Virus record (IMG/VR): IMGVR_UViG_3300032893_000001
Span: 1 to 64,000 of that record
Length of the DNA stretch: 64,000 nucleotides
Direction: 5' to 3' (one strand)
DNA from: a virus
Shown here: positions 22,913 through 33,200 of the stretch, piece by piece
How positions within the stretch are numbered: position 1 is the stretch's first letter
Layout of the letters: the number at the start of each line of letters is the position of its first letter
The notes under the pieces: model-generated
Databases searched by the model: none
What the model was told of the DNA's origin: nothing
What the model saw: only the letters and a program-made list of their open reading frames with translations
Translations under genes and position numbers: made by a program

Positions 22913-25155
22913 TACTCTTTGTTGAAGGCCACGACGTTGAGGCCCTCGATGGTGTTCTCGAGACCGCGGATCGCGCGCTCGAGAGCGTTCGCGGGCAACT
23001 CACGCATGCCCAAACGCGCCGCGATCAAGAGCTCGCAGAGCTTGTTCTGCGTCTCGTCGAGCTGCGGCAGATAGGTGACGAAGGTCATCATGTTCTCTGG
23101 GTTGATGAACCCGAGGCTGAGAACGTTGTCGACGGCTGCCGGGTCCGGAATGCTCGCGGCTTCCTTCACCAGGTTCTGGCGAAGATTCGGCAGCTTCTGA
23201 AGAACGTCGTGCGCCTTCTTCAACATCGCGGCCTTCACTTCCTCCGCCGGTTCGAGGACGCGGCTCACGCTGACCTCGATCGGCTCTTGGAATTGAATCG
23301 CCTCACCGACCTTCTGAATGGCGTACTGCGGGTCGACGCCGAGGCCGCTCAGCACGAACATGACTTGATCGATGTCGATGAAGCTGCGTTCGTCCGAAGC
23401 GATCTTCTCGACGGGCGCGCCCGAGATGTCGAAGACGTTGCTGCCGCCCGCGCGCACCCACACACTGCCCACTGCGGACGCGTGCGCTTCTTTGCTGAAC
23501 TGCTCGGGATGCTCAGCCAAGGACACCGCCTCGGTCTGCTCGAGAGGAAGCCAGCGGAAGCTGTCCGGAACGACGACGTGATCTTCGTCGGCCATCGTGA
23601 TGCGCTGCACTCCAGGCTGGACGACGATCGCCACCTGGCGACCATCCATCGTCTCGGCCATGAGCTCCGCGCCTTCTTCAGGCGAGGTGACGCTCGTGGT
23701 GATCGTGAGAGGCACCGTCGCCTGCGCCGCACCATTCGGCAAGACCTGGTAGAACACGCCGTGCCCACGAGGACGGCCTTCCATCAGGCTGGCACCGTCG
23801 GCGACGCGGATACCTGCGATCTCCCCCTGCACGACCGAGTGCGAGCCGTTGGTGAAGAGGGTCATCGGCAGAGGCATGCCGTCGAGATCGAGCAGGTTCG
23901 GGAAGCAGAAGCCCACGAGCTGCTTGCCGTCGTCGGTCTGCACCCGGTAGATGCCGTAGTCCTTGACGAGCTCCGGGCGATCGGCCTCCGGCGCGTCAGA
24001 ACCGATGGCAGCCTCGTCCGCCATGGTGATCGAGCCGTGCTTGTCGATGAGCATGGCACCGTCGAGACCAACGAGCTCGACGACTTGTCCGCGATCGAGT
24101 GCGCGCTCCGTGGGCTGCCACATCTTGTGACTCGCCGTCTTGATGGTGTACCCACCGCCGCTCGCTCTGGAGATCTGCACCGCTGAGGGATGGATGGCTG
24201 CCGCCAGCTTCTCCCCACGCGCCTTCAGATCTTGCGGCACGTACCCGGCGAGAACGGAGATCGCGGCTTGCGTTGCAGTCTTGTTCAGCGCGAACGCAGC
24301 TTTGGTACGCGGCTCGGTGACCTCCGAGAGGAACCGGTTGAAATCCTGCTCGTTGATGGTGGGCAGGATGGTCGCAAGAATCGAAGCCGCTTTCGGCATC
24401 ACCGACGTCGCGCGCTGGGCAGCGATGTTGGCTCCCGTCAGGTACTTCTGTCCCTTCGCAGCCGCGGCTCCGCCTTCCTGAACGAGCTGAGCGCCGCGCC
24501 CCATCATCGACTTCGAGGCACGAGCGAGCGCCTGCGGGGCTTTCTGCTGCTTCAGGTACGAACCGATGGTACTCGGGTTGAGCGCCGTCTTCTCCGCCGC
24601 GGTCTTCATGCCGCCGCACTTCTCCTTGGCAGCTCCCTCTTTGCCCATGCCGGCGGTCATCACCGCGCCGCCGCCACCGAAGCCGTAGTTCTGACGGTAC
24701 GGCGGGTAGAGCTGGGAGATCATCGACTGGTCGCCCGGCGTGCGGCTCGTCACGTCGAAGAGCTGCGGGCGGAAGAGCGACTGGCGAAGACGACGCTCGG
24801 TGAGCGGCAGCATCTTCGACTGCTCGGTGATGAGAACGTCGAAGGGCTGGAGCTTGCCCTCCTTGATGATGATCGGAATGCGAACGTTGCGAACGCCCGC
24901 CGCCTGCATCATCGGAGATCCCTGCTCGCCTTGGATCTCGGTCTTGTTGCTCACTTCGATGTGACCGAAGCCGAAGCGCTGCTCTGCGTCGACGCGGTCC
25001 ATGACGACGTCCGGCATGAAATCCGCGACGTACGGTACCTGCTTGTAGAGCTCCTGAAGAATCTCCGTCGGCCACTCCGCGGGGTCTTCGGGAAGCATTA
25101 CCTCCGCGGTGGCGGTCTTCTGGAAATCGATTCGAGAGTCGAGAAACAGCTCCAT
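22912..25155 (-). CDS. Large virion protein with many K-T-A motifs, 747 aa
   Basis: I use ATG 25155, which has GGAG 8 bases upstream; a TTG at 25170 lies in frame but lacks a ribosome site. The family is unknown. Residues about 60-160 form a conserved-looking domain (EVSNKTEIQGEQ, VRIPIIIKEGKLQPFDVLIT, MLPLTERRLRQSLFRPQLF). A helical linker region carries repeated motifs (FQKTATAE, MKTAAEKTALN, LNKTATQ, TIKTASHK). The rest is beta-rich with helices at the C-terminus (DETQNKLCELLIAARLGM). The K-T-A motifs fall mostly at domain edges, as processing sites would. It is probably a structural or internal head protein. Confidence 0.62.
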   Translation of the reverse strand: MELFLDSRIDFQKTATAEVMLPEDPAEWPTEILQELYKQVPYVADFMPDVVMDRVDAEQRFGFGHIEVSNKTEIQGEQGSPMMQAAGVRNVRIPIIIKEGKLQPFDVLITEQSKMLPLTERRLRQSLFRPQLFDVTSRTPGDQSMISQLYPPYRQNYGFGGGGAVMTAGMGKEGAAKEKCGGMKTAAEKTALNPSTIGSYLKQQKAPQALARASKSMMGRGAQLVQEGGAAAAKGQKYLTGANIAAQRATSVMPKAASILATILPTINEQDFNRFLSEVTEPRTKAAFALNKTATQAAISVLAGYVPQDLKARGEKLAAAIHPSAVQISRASGGGYTIKTASHKMWQPTERALDRGQVVELVGLDGAMLIDKHGSITMADEAAIGSDAPEADRPELVKDYGIYRVQTDDGKQLVGFCFPNLLDLDGMPLPMTLFTNGSHSVVQGEIAGIRVADGASLMEGRPRGHGVFYQVLPNGAAQATVPLTITTSVTSPEEGAELMAETMDGRQVAIVVQPGVQRITMADEDHVVVPDSFRWLPLEQTEAVSLAEHPEQFSKEAHASAVGSVWVRAGGSNVFDISGAPVEKIASDERSFIDIDQVMFVLSGLGVDPQYAIQKVGEAIQFQEPIEVSVSRVLEPAEEVKAAMLKKAHDVLQKLPNLRQNLVKEAASIPDPAAVDNVLSLGFINPENMMTFVTYLPQLDETQNKLCELLIAARLGMRELPANALERAIRGLENTIEGLNVVAFNKE

Positions 25156-25166
25156 GAGGCTCTCCG

Positions 25167-25781
25167 TCAAACGGTGACGAACAGAAACTGCATGCCCGTG
25201 AAGGCGCCAGGGTCCTTGGTCAAAAGCATAACACCCGAGACCGTATCGAAGGGAAGGAAGCCGTCGGCGCCGAAGTTGTAACTCGCGAGCTCGCCCTGCA
25301 ACGTAGCCAACGAGATGCCGCTCCAGCCGTACCCGACGACAGGCCCCGCTCCAATAGCAGCGTTGAGCTGCGCGAGGAAGTTCACTCCCGCCAAACGAAC
25401 GCCAAGCGTCAAGTCGATGAGTGCATTGATGCCACCGATCTTCACGGACAGCGCAGCAGCGAGTCCGAGAGACGCAGAGATCTGAATGCTCAGCGGAGGA
25501 AGTCCAAGAGCAAGAGACGCGGACAGGCTTGCCACGATCGAAAGAGCGCTGGAGATCGTTGCTTTGAGCAACGCGATTGGGTCAGCGAACTGAACGGAGA
25601 AGTTCACCTGCGCCTTGAACTGTCCGACGAAGTCTGCCTTGAGCGCACCGATACCGAACGGGTCGGTGAGCATCAAGTTGAGCTGCGCGAGTAGTGGCGC
25701 GAGGGCTGTCGCTGACGCAGCGGCTCCAACGTTGATGGAGCCTAGGGGGACTGGCCCGACGGTCTTTTGGAAAGCCGACAT
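25167..25781 (-). CDS. Hydrophobic tail-associated protein, 204 aa
   Basis: The protein is dominated by Ala, Leu, Ser and Gly with long amphipathic or hydrophobic stretches (ALAPLLAQLNLMLTDPFGIG, ATISSALSIVASLSASLALG, LGLAAALSVKIGG, INALIDLTLGVRLAG). There is almost no charge in the first 140 residues. The C-terminus is more ordinary (LATLQGELASYNFGADGFLP). It follows the spike gene in the operon, so it may be a baseplate or spike-associated component. Its ATG has no clear ribosome site and is preceded by a 96-base gap in which I see no gene. Confidence 0.6.
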   Translation of the reverse strand: MSAFQKTVGPVPLGSINVGAAASATALAPLLAQLNLMLTDPFGIGALKADFVGQFKAQVNFSVQFADPIALLKATISSALSIVASLSASLALGLPPLSIQISASLGLAAALSVKIGGINALIDLTLGVRLAGVNFLAQLNAAIGAGPVVGYGWSGISLATLQGELASYNFGADGFLPFDTVSGVMLLTKDPGAFTGMQFLFVTV

Positions 25782-25877
25782 TTAGTTTTGCCAGATTACC
25801 ACAGGAGAACGCATCAAGACCTGGACGGCAGCCTGAAGTAGCCGAGGATTGTGCCGAAGGCTCCACCCTGAAAAAAA

Positions 25878-27203
25878 TCAGCCTAGCAAATTCGGGTTCC
25901 CACTGATGATGCTGCCTTGTACTCCCGTCGGGATCGTGATGAAGCCCGCGAGAGGAACACCAGGCTGAATCGGACCGGCCGTGATTTGAAGGATACAAGG
26001 GGCGCCCAGCGGCGGCATGCCAAGTCCGACGCCTCCTTGAATCGCGTCGCCTTGTCGTGCGACAGGCGTCGTGCCCTGTTGCAGACGAACGATGTCCCCC
26101 TTGATCTCCGTCGAGGGGCCGCCGTTGATCGTTGCGCCATCCGTCGCGGTCATGGAGATCGTCTTCGCGCTGAAGTCGAACGAGTCTCCGATGCTGACCT
26201 TCACCTTCTTTCCGAACTCGAAGTACGCGCTGCCCTTCGATCGGAGGAAGACGTTGCCAGCCTTGTCGAAGTAGAAGCGCAGAGAGACCTGCTTGACGAC
26301 GCCGCCGTTGACGACGTCTCCGCTCACGGTCTTGAAGCCCTGCTGCGCGAGCGTGACTTCGTAGACGATGATCGGATCGAACCCAAGGTTGCTCTGCGCA
26401 TCCGCTCCGCTCGAGCCTGCATCTTCGCCCACCGGATTGAAGATCTTGCCCTTCGCGATTCGAAGATCGGCGTACTTGTCGTTGGCGTAGAGACGGTACG
26501 TCTGCATCTCCTGTGCGGGCGGATTCTGCACTGAAGGACCTTCTTGAATCCCCCACGAGACAGAACCGCCGACGTTCTGGTGTTCGTAGGCACCAGAGAG
26601 ATCGAGAATCTTGTTGCCGATCGGAATGTAGATGCGCTTCGCAATTTCCGTCGCGCCGATCTCGATCACGCCGCCTCGATGCAACGTGATGAAGTTGCCA
26701 TCGCGCGTTCGCAGAAAGATGTCGCCGGGCTTCGCAGGCGGTCGACCTGCGTCGAAGCGTGCGTCGACGTTCGGATAGGGAACCGTCCCACCGCGCGACC
26801 GCGTACCCGCAGGAGCGTCTTGATCGTCGACGTTGTCTGGGTTCGCCGTTTGGCTTCCCTGCTGCGTCGTCACGATGGACTGATTCGGGTCGTTCATCTT
26901 CGCGGTCGCGTTGGCCGTCTCCATCGGCGCGACGAACGACTGAACGTAGGGGGGAGAGCTGTCACTCGGCAGGCAAAGCATGACCACGGCACCGACTTCA
27001 GGCATGACGTAGATGCCCTCGCCGTTGTTGTAATGGAGGTACGCCGCCGCAACCTGCACGTCCAAGTAGTACTTGCGGTCGAACTGCGTGATGACGTCGA
27101 CCGTCCAGTTCACCATGTTCACGTTCAGAACACGACCATGCACGATCTCCGCGGGGTCGTTCCCCGCGCGGTGGTGCAGCGTAGTTCGAAACCGTTTCGC
27201 CAT
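25878..27203 (-). CDS. Baseplate spike protein, OB-fold plus PAAR-like tip, 441 aa
   Basis: Residues about 20-95 look like the OB-fold of gp5/gpV/VgrG spikes (HGRVLNVNMVNWTVDVIT, then VQVAAAYLHYNNGEGIYV, then MPEVGAVVMLCLPSDSSPPY). Beta-helix-like repeats follow (GNFITLHRGGVIEIGATEIA; DKAGNVFLRSKGSAYFEF; KVSIGDSFDFSAKTISMTAT), as in spike shafts. The C-terminus, PVARQGDAI then GPIQPGVPLAGFITIPTGVQ and GNPNLLG, resembles a PAAR-type tip, usually a separate protein. The role would be piercing the cell envelope at injection. The gene directly follows the RNA polymerase gene in the operon. Confidence 0.72.
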   Translation of the reverse strand: MAKRFRTTLHHRAGNDPAEIVHGRVLNVNMVNWTVDVITQFDRKYYLDVQVAAAYLHYNNGEGIYVMPEVGAVVMLCLPSDSSPPYVQSFVAPMETANATAKMNDPNQSIVTTQQGSQTANPDNVDDQDAPAGTRSRGGTVPYPNVDARFDAGRPPAKPGDIFLRTRDGNFITLHRGGVIEIGATEIAKRIYIPIGNKILDLSGAYEHQNVGGSVSWGIQEGPSVQNPPAQEMQTYRLYANDKYADLRIAKGKIFNPVGEDAGSSGADAQSNLGFDPIIVYEVTLAQQGFKTVSGDVVNGGVVKQVSLRFYFDKAGNVFLRSKGSAYFEFGKKVKVSIGDSFDFSAKTISMTATDGATINGGPSTEIKGDIVRLQQGTTPVARQGDAIQGGVGLGMPPLGAPCILQITAGPIQPGVPLAGFITIPTGVQGSIISGNPNLLG

Positions 27204-27206
27204 GAG

Positions 27207-30200
27207 CTAGTAATGGTGCGGCGCGACCGCAGGCGTCTTTCCATGCGCCTTGGTGGAAGTAGCCAAGCCGAACTCGGCGCCGTACGCAACACCTGGAATC
27301 GGGTGAGCTCCGTGGATGTGCGAAGCCAGCCCCATCGAGGCCGCTTCCATCAACGTGTTGCGCAACCGCTGGTGCTGAAGCTTGGCCATCCAGTCTTCTT
27401 GCAGCGACAGCGGGAGCATGTCTACTCCCTGAAGAACCGGTTCGTGCAAGATCGGCTGCTTGCCTTTGAGCTCCGTGTCGTTGATCTTGCGGATCATCGA
27501 CGTCGGGTAGAACTCGCCGCGGAGAACGTGCGGGTGGTCACCAGGGTCCTGGACCTTGGTGAGGTTGCTCATCGACTTGACCAGCGTCTCCACCGCGCGA
27601 CGACGAAGCCCCTCGTCCTTGTACAAGTCGTAGATGCTGGCGGCGAGATGGTTCTGCACCTTCTCGATCGACTTCGTCGCCCGGTACAAGTCGTGCGGGT
27701 TGACGTACGTACGATTCGGATCGGAGAGCACTTGCCCTGCGTCGACGTGCAGACCAACCTCCGGCGGCTGCCATCCGACGTAGCTCTTGGCCGTACGGTC
27801 CGCATGCGGCAAGTCTTCGTGGAGCGGCATGCCGCCAGCGTCGCGACCGACGTGGTGCGGCTGCCCGTTCACCCAGATTTTCACGCCGGTCGGGTCTTTC
27901 TCGATGCGCTCGATCTTTCCACTCGTCATCGCCACCGTCGCGGCGTTGGGAATCTTCCTCGGCAGCTTGGTGAGCTGTTCGAAGCGAGCGAACTGGTTCA
28001 AGATCTTCGAGCCGCCACCAGCCTCCTGCACGCCGCCGGTGTGGAAGCTCTTGAGCGTGAGCTGCACCGCGCGCTCTCCAACTGCCTGCGCGGCCATGAC
28101 GCCGACGTTCGTACCTAGAGGATGCAGAGCGCCGTTGACCGAGGGGCCGACGTCCATCTGGCAGAGGCCCTTCGGCATCTCGCACTTGAGCGGGCTACGA
28201 ACAACGACACGCGCGTTCTTGTCCGCCGCTCGAATCTGAGCGACGAGGTCCGGCGTGAGCAGCGTATTGCGGGGAATGTGCAGGTTGCCTGCCTTGAAGT
28301 CCTGCGCGAGGTAGCGATCGTGCACGTCCTTCTCGCCGATGGACAACGATACACCGTTGTGGGTACCGCAGTCGTGCCCCTCGACCATCATGTTCATCGA
28401 GGTATTCATCAGGAGCTTCGAGATGGCGCCCGGCTCTTGAACCTCTTGCACCTTCATGACGGCGCCTCGACGCGCGCCATGGAGCTGCGTCCAGTAGCCT
28501 GCGAGATCGAGTCCTTCGGCGTAGCTCTTGGTCACGGGCGTCGGAATGAAGCGGTCCGCCGAGTCCTTGAGAATCATCGGCGCCAAGACCATCTGCTTGT
28601 ACTGGTCCCAGCTCGGCTTCACGCCGGCGGCCTGCATCAGGAACAAATTCGACGGGTGCGCCGACATCGTGTCCGTGTGCGCCTTCTTCATATCGTCGGA
28701 CGCCTTGATCCAGGCATCGACAGAGCGACGCTCCTTCTCTGCCTCGGAGATGTTCATCGCGTGGATCGCATCAACCTTCTTCTGCGCTTCGCCCAAGACC
28801 CGACCGCGCGCTGCCTTGTCCGGCGTCACGTCATCGAGGGACAACGAATGCGTGCCGATCGGCAACCACTTGTCCTTCACCAGGTCCGTCTTGATGAGGC
28901 CGAAGGACGCTCCGTTGCCGATATCCTTGATGTCGTTGACGATGCGACCGAACTCGTGTCGATGGTTGTTGCCCACGTCCGTGAGCAAAGAATCGAGCCC
29001 TTTCTTGTCGATCTTGAAGGAGAAGTCGGTGAGCATCTTCTGCTGCATCGCCTCCGGCAGCGCCGACGCAAGAAGAACTCGACCAGGCGTCGTCTTCTTT
29101 CCCTTCATCGTCACCACGTCGGTGTAGCTCACAACGCCACGACGAAGAGCGTCTGCGACCTCCGCAGGGCTAGAAAAGAGATGCTTCGTCTCGTTCCCGA
29201 CGAGGGACAGCTTGTACAGCCCGAGCGCGCTCTCTAGCGTCGGTTGGTACATGACCTTGCCGGACGCCTCGTTGAAGATGTTGTTCGACGGGAACATCTT
29301 CTCTGCTTCTCGAACAGCTTCGCTGCTGATGGGAACGAACATCGCCATCGTGTCGCCGTCGAAGTCCGCGTTGTACCCACCCGTAACGAGCGGGTGGATC
29401 TGAATCGCACTTCCGTGAACGAGGCGGGGCTTGAACGCCTGGACGGAGTACTTGTGCAGCGCGGGGTCGCGCTTCAGCAGGACGGGGCGCTCGCTCATGA
29501 CGTGCTCGAGCGCGTGCCACACCGTGGGATCGTCCTTGCCCTTGTGTACGTCGGACAAGAGCTTCTGCGCTTCGAGCGGATTCTTCGCGAGGCCCTGAAG
29601 CACAAGCTGACGAACGACGAACGGTCGAAAGAGCGTGAGAGCGGCGTCCTTCGGAACGCCGACCTCGTCGAGGCCGAGAGCCGGCTCTGGAACGATCGTC
29701 GAGCGCATGGTCAGATCTTGTCGACGGGTGATCAGCGTCTTCTGGAAGAACCCTTCCTTCGGCTGCGACCCCTTGATCTGCTCGAGCAGCCCGCGCTCCT
29801 TGCGCTCACGGTTGAGTGAGCCGACGCCGACCAGCGCCTTGATGCCATCGTAGTAGTCGTCACGGAGCTTCTGCTTGCGCTTGTCCGTGAGGTTGGCCTG
29901 AAGAACCGGGTCCTTCAGCTTGTCGTTGACCTGTGCGAACTGAGCGTAGAGCCCGTTCACGTCCTCGTACTTCACGTTGCCATCCTGCATCACCGTCAAT
30001 GGGCGAATGACCGGAGGCAAGATCGGAAGGTTGTGCAAGATGTACGCTTCCGACGGCTTCAGATCGAGCTGATGAAGCGCCTCGAGGTACTTCACGCGCT
30101 TGAGCGAAGAGTCGAGCTTCGACGCAGATGCTGTGCGCAGCTCTCGACGAGCTCGTTGAAGTTCACCGGGAACCTCGATGCGATCGAGTAGCATCTTGAT

Positions 30201-33200
30201 GCCCGCGCCGCCGGCGACTCCATCCTTCGCAGAGACGATCTTGAACGTCGTCGGATGAACGCCGAGCTCACCGGAGACGACTCCATCGAAGTTCTTCTGG
30301 GTCAGCCCCGTCAAGCTCTTGATCGCGTTCTCGAACACCGGGTTCGGAACAGGCTCCGCAAGCTTGATGTGCGACCACTTCGTGCCGCCGTGCCCTCCCG
30401 TGACCTTCTCATCGAAGAGCCCGCCCGGCATCGGCTTGAGCTCTCCCGTCTTGTCCGCCTTCGCGCGAACGAGCTTGCCAGCGTCCTTCAGCTCACCGCC
30501 CGACATCGACAGAATGTGCTTGTCCGTCAACGGGGACAGCACGAGGTTGCTGCCATGCTTCTCGATGTTGATGCCCGCGCCCTTGAGCATCTCGGTGAAC
30601 TTGTGGAAGGCGAACGTCGGCTTCGGAGGAGGAAGCGCAGTCCCTTCTTGAATCGCCTTCCACACGTCGATGTGCTGTGAAGGCCAACGCTTGGCCTCGT
30701 TCGATTGGGGATCGGTGCCTTCGCTCTTCCACGTCTGCATCTCGCGGATGTTCGCTCGAGCTCCGTGCGCCAGCATCGCGTACAAGCCGAGTGCACCAAG
30801 ACTCTGCCCACCTGCGTGACCGCCACTCGAGGGCTGAAGATTCATGTCGTAGCCCTCGGAGCCAGGCATGCCCGGCAAGTTCATGCCGGAGCGGACCGAG
30901 AGCTTCTTCTCGACTTGATGCACGAGCTTCAGCATGTACTGCGGACCGGTGAGGGCCTTGCCGAGAGACTTCTTCGTGATCGGGTCGAAGAGCTCCTCGG
31001 TATCACTGATGCCATGCTGCTTCAGATCGCTTTTCACCTTCTCGAGGTAGTCGGGCGTCTTCGCATCGAAGTTCTTGACCACGTAGGGCTTGCCGGTCTT
31101 TTCGGCGATCTTCGCCGCAGCAGTCTCGAGCATCTGCCCGATGTTCATACGACCGGGAACGCCCGACGGGTTCAGCAGCACGTCGACGGGCTTGCCGCTC
31201 TTGTCGTGCGGCATCTCGTGGTTCGGCAAGATCATCGTGACGATGCCCTTGTTGCCGTATCGCCCCGCCAACTTGTCGCCGACCTGCATCGGCTCCGTGG
31301 TTCGCACGTGGACCGTGATCTTGTCCGGGCCGCGGTGAACACCGACGACCTCGCCTTCGAACTCGGAATCCCAACGAACGGAGCTGTCCGTGTGGTGTCC
31401 TAGTACGTGCTTGCGCATGGCAGCGAGTCCGGTTCGATCTTTCACCTCGAAGGGGCGCATCGCCACAATCAGTGGATCGCCAGGATGAACCTTCTGTCCG
31501 ACGCGAACGACGCCCTTGTCGTCGAGCTTGTCGAACTGCTTCGAGTTGAAGACGCCAGGGTGCTGCTGGTTGAACTGCTTGGGATCGAAGACGACGTTGT
31601 CGATCTTGTCGAGACTGTGCTTGTGCAGGTGCAAGCTGGACAACTTGTCCGCCGCGGCCTGGCTGATGACCACGCCGTCCTCGAAGTTGTACCCCTTGAA
31701 TGGCACGTACGAGACGCGCAGGTTCGTACCGAGCGCAAGCGCTCCGCCCTTGGAGAAGTTGGTGTCCGCGAGAACTTGCCCTGTCTTCACGTGCTGACCG
31801 ACGCTGACTGTCGGCGTCGAGTGAAGGACGCTCTTCGCGTCGTTGAGCGGGTAGTAGTGGTACGTCTGCACCTCGTGATCCACACCGTTCTTGTCCGTGA
31901 CGATCACGCCATCCTTGAGCAGCTTCTTGACCGTCCCATCGACAGGAGAACGTTGCGACGTCTGATGCCCAAGAACGCGCTCGAAGGTGTCGATGCCTTC
32001 TGCTGCGACACCCGACGATACCTGCACCAACGGAGCCTCGCGGTTGACGAGGGAGATCGCTTGCTCCATGTGGCGGCTCGCCATTCCCGCGCGGCCGCCC
32101 GAGTTGTTCCCCAAGAAGGGAATGAGGTTCGACGTCAGGTTGAAGAGCTGGCTCGAGTGCCGCAGAACGTAGTCCGCTTCTTGAAGCTTGCCTTCCTCGA
32201 TCTTGTTGCCCTTGCCCACCATCTTTACGCGGCCGGAGGTGGCGTGGGGCTTTCCATCTTTCCACTCGACCTGGTCCGGCAGCGCGACACGACTCACAGC
32301 AAAAGTGTCTGGGCCGATGTCCTCGATACGCCCAGTCTTCATGTTGTAGAGCGGGATTCTCGCTTCGTTGCCGATCTTCTTCACGCCAAGAGGCAGGCGC
32401 AGCGTTACCCCTGTCTTCTCTCCTTCCGGAGTGTTGATGGGATCGAGGAACCCGATGTGCGAAGGATTGATCATCTTCGCTTCGTTGTTGACACTGCGCT
32501 CCGTTTTGATGCCGCCAGGACCCATGATCGTGGTCTGCATCGCTGAAGACGCCATCTCGAGAGGGTTGATCTGACTGGCTGCTCGAGAGACTGCGGCTCC
32601 CGTAAAGAACTGTCGAATGGGCTCGTTGAAGACGTCGAATTTGACGACGTCGCGAATGCCGCTGACGCGTTGGCTGTTGAGCTGCCGCTGCACCTTCTGA
32701 GTAATCGGGCGCGCGACGCGACGAAGAGCGTCCTGCGCATAGTCGCCAACCGTCCTCAAATTCTTGAAGGTCAAAGAGTCGCGATCATCCTCTGGAGCGC
32801 CCGCCTGCACCTTGAGGAGCTTCTTAGTTGCAAGATGAAGAGCGTCCCCCGTCACGTGGTCGAATCGCTGACCGAGTGTGCGTTCCGTGACCTCGGGTAG
32901 AAGCCTGGACTCCTGCATCGTGTGGAACAGTAACTCCTCGACTTCCTTCCGAGACGTCGCCGGTTTGCCCGTAGTCGTCTTGTAGAACTGCTCGAGTGTT
33001 CCTGCCGTACGCTTAGCGTTCTTATTCGCGCTGAAGATCTCCTTACCCCACGACTTCTCGAGGTCGTCGTCACTCACCCCCATCGTCTTGAGGAGCGGGT
33101 AGATTGGAAGCTTGGCCTTCTTGTACTTGACGGTGAACTGCTTCGAAGCGGGATCGAAGATGATGTCAAAGCTGCTTCGACTAACGACGTTGAACTTCGC

